From contig OMXI01000021.1 in assembly GCA_900314975.1 (NCBI GenBank), forward strand, positions 1 through 33,880: DNA of 33,880 bases, read 5' to 3'. Below the pieces are notes generated by a model. It was not told the DNA's origin and searched no databases. It was given only the letters and a program-made list of their open reading frames with translations. A program made the position numbers and the translations under genes. Shown here one piece after another: positions 16,846 through 23,902 of the stretch. This DNA comes from an uncultured Eubacteriales bacterium. GTDB lineage: Bacteria > Bacillota > Clostridia > Oscillospirales > Ruminococcaceae. Every line of letters starts with the position of its first letter. Within the stretch, counting starts at the first letter, position 1.

Positions 16846-16891
16846 GTGCAAAGTAGGCAGATAGCCTGCATAATAATAGGGGGGCGATAAT

Positions 16892-17326
16892 ATGACAGCC
16901 ACGTTCATGATCACATTCTGGGCAGTTGCATTCGTCTTTTTCCTTATTTGCGAGGTTGCGACACTTACATCACTTGTCTCGATATGGTTTGCATTGGGTT
17001 CGCTTGTTTCGCTGTTCCTTGCGATAGCAAAGGTGAACTTCCTTGTGCAGTGTATCGTGTTTGTGGTGTCGTCAGCAGTGTTCCTGGCACTTACAAGACC
17101 TTTTGTAAAAAAGATTCAGGGGAAAAAGTTTGCAACAAACTATGAACTTGACGAGGGCAGAACAGCCGCGGTTATCGAGGATATCGACAACATAGCAAAT
17201 AAAGGCAGAGTCCGCCTGAACGGTACCGACTGGGCAGCACGCAGCGAGAACGGGGAGAATATCCCTGCAGGTCACGCAGTTATTGTTGTCAAGGTCGACG
17301 GCTCAAAGCTCATAGTAAGAGAATAA
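16892..17326 (+). CDS. NfeD-family membrane protein
   Basis: This 144-residue protein has an N-terminal membrane part of two or three helices (about 5-30, 32-48 and 50-68) and a C-terminal soluble OB-fold domain (about 85-144) ending in HAVIVVKVDGSKLIVRE. This is the short NfeD type, without the serine protease domain of long NfeD proteins. Such genes are nearly always followed by an SPFH/flotillin or stomatin gene, as here 21 bases downstream, and the two proteins are thought to act together in membrane microdomains. Confidence 0.92.
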   Translation: MTATFMITFWAVAFVFFLICEVATLTSLVSIWFALGSLVSLFLAIAKVNFLVQCIVFVVSSAVFLALTRPFVKKIQGKKFATNYELDEGRTAAVIEDIDNIANKGRVRLNGTDWAARSENGENIPAGHAVIVVKVDGSKLIVRE

Positions 17327-17347
17327 TACACTTGTGGAGGTATAAGT

Positions 17348-18328
17348 ATGGAAGGAATCTATATTCTGTTAGGGGTACTTGCAGTTATCATACTGCTCAT
17401 TATTTGCAACATTAAGGTAGTACCGCAGGCATATGTTTACGTAATCGAGCGCTTCGGCGCATTTCACGCAGCGTGGGGCACAGGTCTTCACTGGAAGATA
17501 CCGCTTATCGAAAAGGTCGCAAAGAGAGTTTCGATAAAAGAGCAGGTCGTTGATTTCCAGCCGCAGTCGGTTATCACAAAGGATAACGTTACAATGCAGA
17601 TTGACACCGTTGTATTTTTCCAGATAACCAATGCAATGCAGTTCACATACGGCGTTGAAAGACCGATATCCGCAATCGAGAACCTCACCGCTACAACACT
17701 GCGTAACATTGTCGGCGACCTTGACCTTGAAGCAACACTTACCTCAAGAGATATCATCAATACAAGAATCACCGCTATCCTTGACGAAGCTACTGACAGA
17801 TGGGGAATCAAGGTACAGCGCGTTGAGCTTAAGAACATTCTCCCGCCGAGAGAGATTCAGGATGCCATGGAGCGTCAGATGAAAGCCGACCGTGAAAGAC
17901 GTGAAAAGGTCATCCAGGCAGAAGCCGAGAAGAAATCGCAGATACTTGTTGCCGAGGGTGAAAAGGAGTCCAAGATCCTTCGTGCGCAGGCTGATAAGGA
18001 AGCAAAGATTCTTTCCGCAGAGGCTGATAAGCAGTCACTTATCCTTCAGGCAGACGCTATCAGAGAGCAGAAGATACGCGAGGCAGAGGGTGAAGCGCAG
18101 GCAATCAATATGGTACAGCAGGCAATCGCCGACAGTATCGTTAAGTTGAACGAAGCTAACCCGAACGAGCAGGTTATCCAGCTCAAGAGCCTTGAGGCAT
18201 TCGGCAAAGCAGCCGACGGCAGAGCAACAAAAATCATTATTCCAAGTGAGATACAGGGCCTTGCAGGTCTTGCAACTGGCATCAAAGAGGTTGTCGGAAG
18301 CACAGGCAATGCGCAGACTAAACAGTAA
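17348..18328 (+). CDS. SPFH/stomatin-like membrane scaffold protein
   Basis: This 326-residue protein has an N-terminal membrane helix (about 3-21), an SPFH/prohibitin domain (about 25-180: VPQAYVYVIERFGAFH, KDNVTMQIDTVVFFQI, GDLDLEATLTSRDIIN) and an Ala/Glu/Lys-rich coiled coil (about 185-260, heptad-like AEAEKKSQILVAEGEKESKI, cited in part). It is of the stomatin/QmcA type: proteins that oligomerise on the inner membrane face, organise microdomains and can modulate FtsH-type proteolysis. GGAGG lies upstream of the ATG. It shares an operon with the NfeD gene and is followed by a strong terminator. Confidence 0.94.
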   Translation: MEGIYILLGVLAVIILLIICNIKVVPQAYVYVIERFGAFHAAWGTGLHWKIPLIEKVAKRVSIKEQVVDFQPQSVITKDNVTMQIDTVVFFQITNAMQFTYGVERPISAIENLTATTLRNIVGDLDLEATLTSRDIINTRITAILDEATDRWGIKVQRVELKNILPPREIQDAMERQMKADRERREKVIQAEAEKKSQILVAEGEKESKILRAQADKEAKILSAEADKQSLILQADAIREQKIREAEGEAQAINMVQQAIADSIVKLNEANPNEQVIQLKSLEAFGKAADGRATKIIIPSEIQGLAGLATGIKEVVGSTGNAQTKQ

Positions 18329-18338
18329 TAATAACATT

Positions 18339-18367
18339 AAGCACCGCCTTGTGCGGTGCTTTTTTTG
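18339..18367 (+). terminator. Rho-independent terminator of the NfeD/SPFH operon
   Basis: AAGCACCGC (18339-18347) pairs with GCGGTGCTT (18353-18361) around a 5-base loop, followed by a T-run. Confidence 0.95.
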
Positions 18368-18505
18368 CGCCCATATTCTGTAATACTGCACAAATGCAGC
18401 GCTCTTTGTTTGTACAAGCCTACAAAAATGCTTTTTCAATGCACAAATTCAGCCGCCTCATTCGTTATATAAATATAGACGTAACTATTTGTAATTGCAC
18501 TGTAA

Positions 18506-18533
18506 TTGAAATGCTGGCAAATAGTGCTATAAT
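18506..18533 (+). promoter_or_regulatory. Sigma-A type promoter of the unknown membrane-protein operon
   Basis: TTGAAA (18506-18511), a 16-bp spacer and TATAAT (18528-18533). Nothing else is recognisable between the terminator at 18367 and this promoter. Confidence 0.75.
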
Positions 18534-18556
18534 ATGATAATAAAGGCGGCATAAAA

Positions 18557-19441
18557 ATGTTAAACGAAAACAAAGCATTCGGCAAACAAAAGAACCGTAT
18601 CAAAAACGTTGTTTTAAGTGCCTTTCTCGCTGTCGCAGGTGCTGTGTCTGCTGTTATACTCATCAGCCTTGATGACAGAAACAGTCATTTTGTATTTCCG
18701 ATACTCTTTCCGTTCCTGCTCGTAAATATAATATCAGTTCTCTGGGCAGACGATTTTTCACAGCTGTTTACAGGCGACATTTTCTTTGTGTTAGGTTTGC
18801 TGACTGTACTTATAGCGGCATCAAAACAGCATGATACGCAGGAAGTGTTGTATGGGCTTTTATTCTTTATCATTTTCTATGCAGTGCTGCTTTTCACGCA
18901 GATAATTACCTTTGTTTTCTTGCAGCTGATTCAAGGGCGCCATAAAAAGCGGCTTGTCACTTTTAGCTCTGATGAAAACGGCACAGTTACCGTTACCGAC
19001 AACCTCACCTTCGCTAAAAGACTTATGATAGGCACTTTAGTGATAATATATACCTTTTCGGCATTTGTTTGCTGCTTTGGACTTGATATGCCCCGCGGCG
19101 ACCTCTCGGACGTAAAAATCGACATCAGCGGCTCGACCGCATATTCTGATGAAGAGGTCGCACAGGCGGCAAGCGTGCTTGTTGACCGCTTTTTGAACAA
19201 CTGCGAATGTAAGCTGTACACCCTTTACTACCACAGTGACGACGGCAAAGACCCGTCGCTGCTGGCTGAATACGACGAACGCCACCCCGAAAAGAATTAT
19301 ACCCACATCATAATTTTTTCTACCGATTTTGTCGGGCTGACCGATACAGGCTCAACAAGCGCAGGAGACTGTTTTTACTGGACCTGGACAATAGCACGCT
19401 CTGACAACGGTAAATGGGAAATCGTAAACTACGGCTGGTGA
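18557..19441 (+). CDS. Unknown five-helix membrane protein with secreted C-terminal domain
   Basis: This 294-residue protein has five predicted membrane helices (about 14-36, 46-64, 72-90, 98-125 and 153-176). With a cytoplasmic N-terminus this places the last 115 residues outside. That part (SDEEVAQAASVLVDRF, THIIIFSTDF, WTIARSDNGKWEIVNYGW) resembles the small secreted alpha/beta domains of the DUF4829 kind that end in a W-x-I/V-x-x-x-G pattern; this is a resemblance, not a confirmed hit. It is first of five membrane-protein genes. The ribosome binding site AAAGGCGG is well spaced. Confidence 0.75.
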   Translation: MLNENKAFGKQKNRIKNVVLSAFLAVAGAVSAVILISLDDRNSHFVFPILFPFLLVNIISVLWADDFSQLFTGDIFFVLGLLTVLIAASKQHDTQEVLYGLLFFIIFYAVLLFTQIITFVFLQLIQGRHKKRLVTFSSDENGTVTVTDNLTFAKRLMIGTLVIIYTFSAFVCCFGLDMPRGDLSDVKIDISGSTAYSDEEVAQAASVLVDRFLNNCECKLYTLYYHSDDGKDPSLLAEYDERHPEKNYTHIIIFSTDFVGLTDTGSTSAGDCFYWTWTIARSDNGKWEIVNYGW

Positions 19442-19472
19442 GCATTAAGCCCACCCCAAAGGAGTTGATAAA

Positions 19473-20480
19473 ATGAAAAAAACTGTAACGTTTATTCTCA
19501 CAGCGCTTTTGTACGTGTATATGTGTACATTCACAGCCTCGGCTATGCCCAATCCTGATTTGGAGTCGATAGACCTTGTTATCTCAAACATCCCCGATGA
19601 ATGTGCCTACATAGATATCCTCGTAAACATAAGCGAGTCCGATTCATATTATACCGATTACAACAGCGCTAATATGAAAGCCTATGACTTTGACACCACA
19701 GAGCTTAAAGAGTATGAAAATGTCGGTTTTGTCAGCTTTTCCTGCCATTGCAAAGACGCGAAGACAGATATGCATATTAGAGAAAAAATGACTATGACAA
19801 ACCATGAAATAACCAAGCAGCTGATAGCCGACAGAAAGAGAGTTCAGATAGCTGTGCTTGATAAAAACGGTCATATACTGCAAACATCTATGCCGGTACT
19901 TATAAAAGAAGATGATTCCTTCCTTTACGGAAATATCAAATACGACGTCGACGGCAACACGGTCGACCCTGATATCTATGAATCTCCGAATTACAGTGGG
20001 CTTTTAATATTTCTTCTCTTGGTTGGTCTGTTCTTTATTCTTGAGATAGGTCTTCTCTTTTATTCAATAATCAACACCGCAGGAAAGAAGAAAACTGTGC
20101 AGCAGGACGGGGCAGTGGTAGCGACAGATAGCATGAATAACCCTTTTGCAAACACTTTGCTTTTAGCTATCTTGTTTATGACAGTCGCTGCTTTCTTGGG
20201 AGCTATTGACCCGATTGGCAGGGCTATAGGTTTTCTGTCAGTATGCTTTATAGTCGCGCCCGCTATTCTTACCTTAATAGTCGCTGCAATAACAGATAGA
20301 TATCGTCGCCTGATAATACCCGATATTGCATATATTTTTGTGCTTACAGAACTCTTTGGTGATTTGAAAGGGTATCTTATCATTTTACTGCCGATAATGC
20401 TTGCCGTGCAGATATTGATAATTCTTTTAGCTGTAATGATACGAAAGCATAAAAGCAAGAAAAGAGAGGGGAGAGCCTGA
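19473..20480 (+). CDS. Unknown membrane protein with signal peptide and ectodomain
   Basis: This 335-residue protein begins with a signal peptide (1-24, cleavage after TASA likely). An extracytoplasmic domain of about 145 residues follows, rich in Asp and Tyr, that I do not recognise. Then come about five membrane helices (176-200, 226-245, 248-275, 280-297, 300-323) and a basic tail (RKHKSKKREGRA). The start is supported by AAAGGAG nine bases upstream. The stop TGA shares one base with the next ATG, so translation is probably coupled. Confidence 0.72.
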   Translation: MKKTVTFILTALLYVYMCTFTASAMPNPDLESIDLVISNIPDECAYIDILVNISESDSYYTDYNSANMKAYDFDTTELKEYENVGFVSFSCHCKDAKTDMHIREKMTMTNHEITKQLIADRKRVQIAVLDKNGHILQTSMPVLIKEDDSFLYGNIKYDVDGNTVDPDIYESPNYSGLLIFLLLVGLFFILEIGLLFYSIINTAGKKKTVQQDGAVVATDSMNNPFANTLLLAILFMTVAAFLGAIDPIGRAIGFLSVCFIVAPAILTLIVAAITDRYRRLIIPDIAYIFVLTELFGDLKGYLIILLPIMLAVQILIILLAVMIRKHKSKKREGRA

Positions 20481-20722
20481 TGGGTGCGCTGTTTACAGTT
20501 ATTCTGTCCTACGCAGGTATGGCTTTGATAATCGGCGGAACAGTTTTTGTGTTAAGCATCCTGCCGATTATCATAGGTACGGTAATGCTGCACACCACAA
20601 AGCGCAGAAAGCGCGCCTTGCGTATAAGACTGTTCGGGCTTATCGCCTTTGTCCCGTCGCTTATTCTCGGATTTTTCATTGTCGCAAAGATAGTAACAGC
20701 TTTGAGCAATATGAAAGCATAA
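20480..20722 (+). CDS. Unknown small membrane protein (80 residues)
   Basis: Two hydrophobic helices (about 5-33 and 47-73) flank a basic loop (HTTKRRKRALRIR). No family is recognised. The ATG overlaps the preceding stop by one base (TGATG). A ribosome binding site, GAGGGGAG, lies inside the upstream gene. Confidence 0.65.
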   Translation: MGALFTVILSYAGMALIIGGTVFVLSILPIIIGTVMLHTTKRRKRALRIRLFGLIAFVPSLILGFFIVAKIVTALSNMKA

Positions 20723-20742
20723 ATCGACCAAGGTGCTATAAA

Positions 20743-20757
20743 TGACCGAATCGGTCA
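20743..20757. repeat. 15-bp inverted repeat upstream of a membrane-protein gene
   Basis: TGACCGA (20743-20749), one central A, TCGGTCA (20751-20757). The arms are perfect and lie just before the ribosome binding site of the gene at 20780. It could form a small RNA hairpin (5-bp stem, 5-base loop) or serve as a protein site; there is no T-run, so it is not a terminator. Confidence 0.6.
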
Positions 20758-20779
20758 GCACATTGAGGGGGAATAAAAA

Positions 20780-21085
20780 ATGAAAGCTGAAAAAATTTCA
20801 GGGTTAGCAAAACACCTTGCAGTGATGGTTTCAATACAGGTGTTCTGCTTTATTCTCACGCCTTTGCTTTGTCTTTACTGCAATTTTAATATATCACATT
20901 CAAAGTGGCGTATATTTACAGCGCTTTTGCTGCTTCTTTTCAATGGACTTATCATTTTGTACTATAAGTTTGATAAACTAAACAACAAAAAGCAAAAAAT
21001 CATTTTCTGGACTACAACTGCTGTTATTTCACTTTTTCAGTTTTGCTTTTGGGTAATATACTTTTGGAACAAATTATCAGATTGA
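20780..21085 (+). CDS. Unknown small membrane protein (101 residues)
   Basis: Three predicted helices (about 12-33, 41-62, 76-95) are joined by short charged loops, including KFDKLNNKKQKI. The protein has many aromatic residues and no recognised family. The start has a GAGGGGG ribosome binding site. The leader before it shares the string CATTGAGG with the leader of the next gene (20760-20767 and 21109-21116). Confidence 0.65.
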   Translation: MKAEKISGLAKHLAVMVSIQVFCFILTPLLCLYCNFNISHSKWRIFTALLLLLFNGLIILYYKFDKLNNKKQKIIFWTTTAVISLFQFCFWVIYFWNKLSD

Positions 21086-21125
21086 AAAGCTGATCGCAAG
21101 GTCGGTACATTGAGGAGAATGACGA

Positions 21126-21653
21126 ATGAACAATACTCAAAACCACATAGTAGACAAGCTTATGATGCGCTTTTTCATGCCTGCTGCCTTGCTTTTTAAA
21201 TTTGTCGCCCAGGGCTTGTCCAATTCCGCAGGCGGATTTGCGTCAGGCTTGGGAGGATTGCTCTTATCAGCCTTTTTCGGCGCAATAGTCTGTATTATCC
21301 TTATCGCGCATATTACATACTATAAGCCTGATTCCAAGCAAGACCTTGCATTTCACAGCGTGACAGGCAACGTGATACTCTCTGTTATGCTCCTGTTCAA
21401 TCTGTTCGGGTTCAGACCTAAGGCAAGACCGCTTGAGATACTGTTCAGCCCGCTTGGGTTTATAACGCTGATAATGCCCGTCGCATCTTCGCTGATAGTG
21501 CATAATGTAATAGTCCACAGCAAGTGCAAGCGTTTGAGCGAGAGCGTTTCTGATTATGAAAACAGCAAAAGTCTTTATACTGTAATTGCAATTATTTCAG
21601 TCAATGTATTGCTGTTTCTCTGGCTTGTAATAACATTTTTTTGCTTGTTATGA
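21126..21653 (+). CDS. Unknown membrane protein (175 residues), last gene of its cluster
   Basis: Four or five hydrophobic segments are visible (about 14-30, 35-62, 73-92, 105-124 and 148-174), with a Gly/Ser-rich stretch (SNSAGGFASGLGGLLLSAFF) at the start of the second. No family is recognised. The ribosome binding site TTGAGGAGA is well placed. The terminator at 21680 follows on the convergent side. Confidence 0.68.
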   Translation: MNNTQNHIVDKLMMRFFMPAALLFKFVAQGLSNSAGGFASGLGGLLLSAFFGAIVCIILIAHITYYKPDSKQDLAFHSVTGNVILSVMLLFNLFGFRPKARPLEILFSPLGFITLIMPVASSLIVHNVIVHSKCKRLSESVSDYENSKSLYTVIAIISVNVLLFLWLVITFFCLL

Positions 21654-21679
21654 CCCTTTTTATTGGAATATAGCAAAAA

Positions 21680-21714
21680 AAGCCGATGCTGCGCACAAAA
21701 GCAAGCATCGGCAT
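21680..21714. terminator. Terminator between convergent genes, strongest for the minus strand
   Basis: GCCGATGCT (21682-21690) pairs with AGCATCGGC (21704-21712). Read on the minus strand the stem is followed by seven T (complement of the A-run 21675-21681). Read on the plus strand the tail is only ATATATT, so plus-strand termination may be weaker. Confidence 0.85.
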
Positions 21715-21733
21715 ATATTATGTCATTAAAGCG

Positions 21734-21889
21734 TTATTGGATACCGCACTCCTCGTAGTCCTTCCACTTCTCGTAATGTGCCTTCTCCTCACAGTATCTG
21801 TAAACCAGAAGCCCAGTAGAAGCGATAACGAGAATAAGTGCCCCCATCAATGCCCAGAATGATTTTCTCTTTGAGTATTTCCTGTCCAT
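21734..21889 (-). CDS. 51-residue single-pass membrane protein of unknown function
   Basis: The protein has a basic N-terminus (MDRKYSKRKSFW), one helix of about 20 residues (ALMGALILVIASTGLLVY) and an acidic, aromatic C-terminus (EEKAHYEKWKDYEECGIQ, cited whole as 18 residues). Charge distribution predicts N-inside topology. I chose ATG 21889 because AAAGGATG lies upstream; the frame is open further to 21949 but without a good site. The promoter is a perfect consensus and the terminator is strong, so the small gene is very likely real and well expressed. No family is recognised. Confidence 0.75.
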   Translation of the reverse strand: MDRKYSKRKSFWALMGALILVIASTGLLVYRYCEEKAHYEKWKDYEECGIQ

Positions 21890-21920
21890 ACAAAAACATC
21901 CTTTCTCTTTATATGCCATT

Positions 21921-21949
21921 ATTATACTACCTATTTGTGCGCTTGTCAA
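21921..21949 (-). promoter_or_regulatory. Perfect-consensus sigma-A promoter of the 51-residue protein gene
   Basis: On the minus strand: TTGACA (21949-21944), exactly 17 bp, TATAAT (21926-21921). It is the only full 6+6 consensus match with optimal spacing that I found in the window. Confidence 0.92.
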
Positions 21950-21984
21950 TCATTTTGTGTACTTTTTATTGGACTTGCACAGTT

Positions 21985-22581
21985 TCAAATGCCCTTATTT
22001 GTGCTATCTAAATACTTATCCTGATAAAAATCGAGAAATTCCTCAAGGCAAATGCCGTTTTCCCTGATAATGCAGGCACTCTCAACCCCCACATATCTGT
22101 AGTGCCACGGCTCAAATGCAATACCCGTTATATGCTCCTTCAACCTCGGATAGCGCAGTATAAACCCGAATCTGTGTGCGCTTCGTTCAAGCCAGACAGA
22201 CTGCTTGCTTCTGATAAAATCATAGCTTACGTCATCGTCACCCTTTTTACCAAAGTCCACCGCAAGACCTGTCTGGTGTTCGCTTTCGCCTGGCAAAGCA
22301 AGCGTAAGTGCGCACTTTTCTTTTGCCGCCTGATAGTCAAGCCCACACGCCATTTCCTTTGATATTTCCTTTTCCCACAACATCTGCTGATAATCAGCCG
22401 ACCTGTATCCCGAAATGACTTCAAGCCCGCAATTGTCATTTTCAGCCGCTTGCAGCAGACCCTCAAGTGCAGCGCCAGCCTGTTTTTCAAATAGCTTTCC
22501 GCGTACGCTTTTGAAACGGATATTATGCTCAAAGCCCTGCGGCAAAGGCTCAAACCTGTTCACTAAAATAAGATAATCCAT
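21985..22581 (-). CDS. VanY/M15B-type D-alanyl-D-alanine carboxypeptidase homologue without signal peptide
   Basis: This 198-residue protein carries the complete zinc peptidase signature of family M15B: SGYRSADYQ (about 57-65), SEHQTGLAVDFG (His102 and Asp109 as metal ligands) and FEPWHYRYVG (Glu157 as general base, His160 as third ligand). Such enzymes remove the terminal D-Ala from peptidoglycan stem peptides. No signal peptide or membrane helix is visible; the N-terminus starts directly with the domain (MDYLILVNRFEPLPQGF). The ATG has TTGGAGAA in front, and I found no extended signal-peptide start upstream. It is divergent from spoIIP. How it reaches peptidoglycan is unclear. Confidence 0.88.
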   Translation of the reverse strand: MDYLILVNRFEPLPQGFEHNIRFKSVRGKLFEKQAGAALEGLLQAAENDNCGLEVISGYRSADYQQMLWEKEISKEMACGLDYQAAKEKCALTLALPGESEHQTGLAVDFGKKGDDDVSYDFIRSKQSVWLERSAHRFGFILRYPRLKEHITGIAFEPWHYRYVGVESACIIRENGICLEEFLDFYQDKYLDSTNKGI

Positions 22582-22606
22582 TTTCGTTCTCCAATGGTTT
22601 TTATCT

Positions 22607-22636
22607 ATTCTATGCAGGCTTTCATTGTTTTGACAC
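22607..22636 (-). promoter_or_regulatory. Possible promoter of the VanY-type gene
   Basis: On the minus strand GTGTCA (22636-22631), an 18-bp spacer and TAGAAT (22612-22607). The -35 match is weak (four of six). Confidence 0.35.
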
Positions 22637-22654
22637 TTTTTTTACGCGCTTTAG

Positions 22655-22662
22655 CATATAAT
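22655..22662 (+). promoter_or_regulatory. Possible sporulation (sigma-E like) -10 element of spoIIP
   Basis: CATATAAT (22655-22662) matches the sigma-E -10 consensus CATACAAT at seven of eight positions. A TTGACA at 22630-22635 is 21 bp from TATAAT, too far for a normal sigma-A promoter. No good sigma-E -35 element is seen, so the assignment rests on the gene's known sporulation role in B. subtilis. Confidence 0.4.
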
Positions 22663-22683
22663 TATCATCGGGAGGATGATAAT
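22661..22683. repeat. Perfect 9-bp inverted repeat around the spoIIP ribosome binding site
   Basis: ATTATCATC (22661-22669), GGGAG (22670-22674), GATGATAAT (22675-22683). The right arm ends exactly at the base before the ATG, and the ribosome binding site GGGAGG spans the loop and the first base of the right arm. The left arm begins inside the putative -10 element. Confidence 0.8.
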
Positions 22684-23850
22684 ATGAACCTGAAAAGGAC
22701 TTGCCTTTGCGCAGCAACAGTAGTTGCCTTGTGCTTTACAATACCTCTTGGAATGCAGGCTTATTCGTCGCACGCAGATACCATAAACTCGATAGCCGCA
22801 CTTTCTGCCAATCTTACAGTGGGGGAGTACAGGCTTTCCGAGCAAAATCCCTCGAAGCCTGATGAAACCACCGAAACAAAACCGCAGACCGTTTCCGGCG
22901 ATAACATCGTAACTGTCTGCCGAAAGACTCTGTGGGATATCGATATGGCACCCGAGGAGACTCAGCCCGTTATCCAGAGCAGAGAAGTACCTACCGCAAA
23001 GCCGTCAAAGGAAATGCTTGACACCATAAAGTACCCCGAAAAGCTAGAAAACCACGACGGAATTATTGAGAATTTCACCTACCCACATTACACGGGTACC
23101 CAGTATATCGACCTCAAAGGCGGTGGTCAGGTCAGAAACTGCACCGAGCTGCCCAATTCAACGCTCGTCGCAGAAAGCACCAAGGACTTGCCGTTCAAGC
23201 TTGAAAAGAATAGCGATAAGCCGCAGGTGCTGATATACCATACCCATACGACCGAGAGCTTTGAGCCTTACGCACGCAATTTCTATGACAAATCGTTTTA
23301 CAGCAAGACTACCGATGTCACCAAAAACGTCGTAAGTGTCGGCAACAATATCTGCAAGCAGCTTGACAAAGCAGGTATTACATACGTCCATGATACACTC
23401 GTGCACGATTATCCAAGCTACAACGAGGCTTATGCATCAAGCAGAAAAACCGTGCAGGAAATACTCAAGCAGTACCCGTCAATAAAGATTTGCCTTGATA
23501 TCCACCGTGACGGTATACAGCGCGCAGACGGCACAAGGATAGCCCCCGTCACCGATATCGGCGGCAAACAGGCAGCACAGATAATGATAATATCGGGCTG
23601 TGATGACGGTACAATGGGTATGCCCAATTACCTGCTCAATTTCCGTCTTGCATCAAAGCTGCAATCACAGATAGAAAGTGACTGGAAAGGTCTGACCCGT
23701 CCTGTCTTGTTCGATTACAGGCATTATAATCAGGACCTGACAACAGGTTCGCTGCTTATCGAGGTAGGCAGCCACGGCAACTCTATCGAGCAGGCGCAGT
23801 ATTCGGGCGAGCTGATAGGGCAGTCGATAGCAAAGCTGTTTGATAAATAA
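22684..23850 (+). CDS. spoIIP: Stage II sporulation protein P (SpoIIP)
   Basis: SpoIIP is the amidase/endopeptidase that, with SpoIID and SpoIIM, remodels peptidoglycan during engulfment of the forespore. The 388-residue protein has one N-terminal membrane segment (about 5-25), a linker rich in Glu, Thr and Pro, and the SpoIIP domain with its hallmark motifs: VLIYHTHTTESF (about 181-192), ICLDIHRDGI (about 269) and LLIEVGSHGNSIEQA (about 356), which hold the conserved His and Glu residues. I chose ATG 22684 because GGGAGG lies directly upstream and the protein then starts with a proper membrane anchor; the frame is open to 22594. Its presence implies a sporulating lineage. Confidence 0.95.
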   Translation: MNLKRTCLCAATVVALCFTIPLGMQAYSSHADTINSIAALSANLTVGEYRLSEQNPSKPDETTETKPQTVSGDNIVTVCRKTLWDIDMAPEETQPVIQSREVPTAKPSKEMLDTIKYPEKLENHDGIIENFTYPHYTGTQYIDLKGGGQVRNCTELPNSTLVAESTKDLPFKLEKNSDKPQVLIYHTHTTESFEPYARNFYDKSFYSKTTDVTKNVVSVGNNICKQLDKAGITYVHDTLVHDYPSYNEAYASSRKTVQEILKQYPSIKICLDIHRDGIQRADGTRIAPVTDIGGKQAAQIMIISGCDDGTMGMPNYLLNFRLASKLQSQIESDWKGLTRPVLFDYRHYNQDLTTGSLLIEVGSHGNSIEQAQYSGELIGQSIAKLFDK

Positions 23851-23858
23851 AAAGTAAA

Positions 23859-23899
23859 AAGCCGATACCTGTCATTTATGTAATGATAAGTATCGGCTT
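23859..23899. terminator. Bidirectional terminator between spoIIP and the cohesin-like gene
   Basis: AAGCCGATAC (23859-23868) pairs with GTATCGGCTT (23890-23899). An inner CATT/AATG pairing lies within the 21-base loop region. Minus-strand reading gives TTTTTAC after the stem; plus-strand reading gives a weaker tail. Confidence 0.8.
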
Positions 23900-23902
23900 A
23901 TG

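Noticed and set aside
22630-22662. Sigma-A promoter for spoIIP (TTGACA with TATAAT)
   Set aside because: The spacer is 21 bp, well outside the usable range; a sporulation sigma -10 is more plausible.
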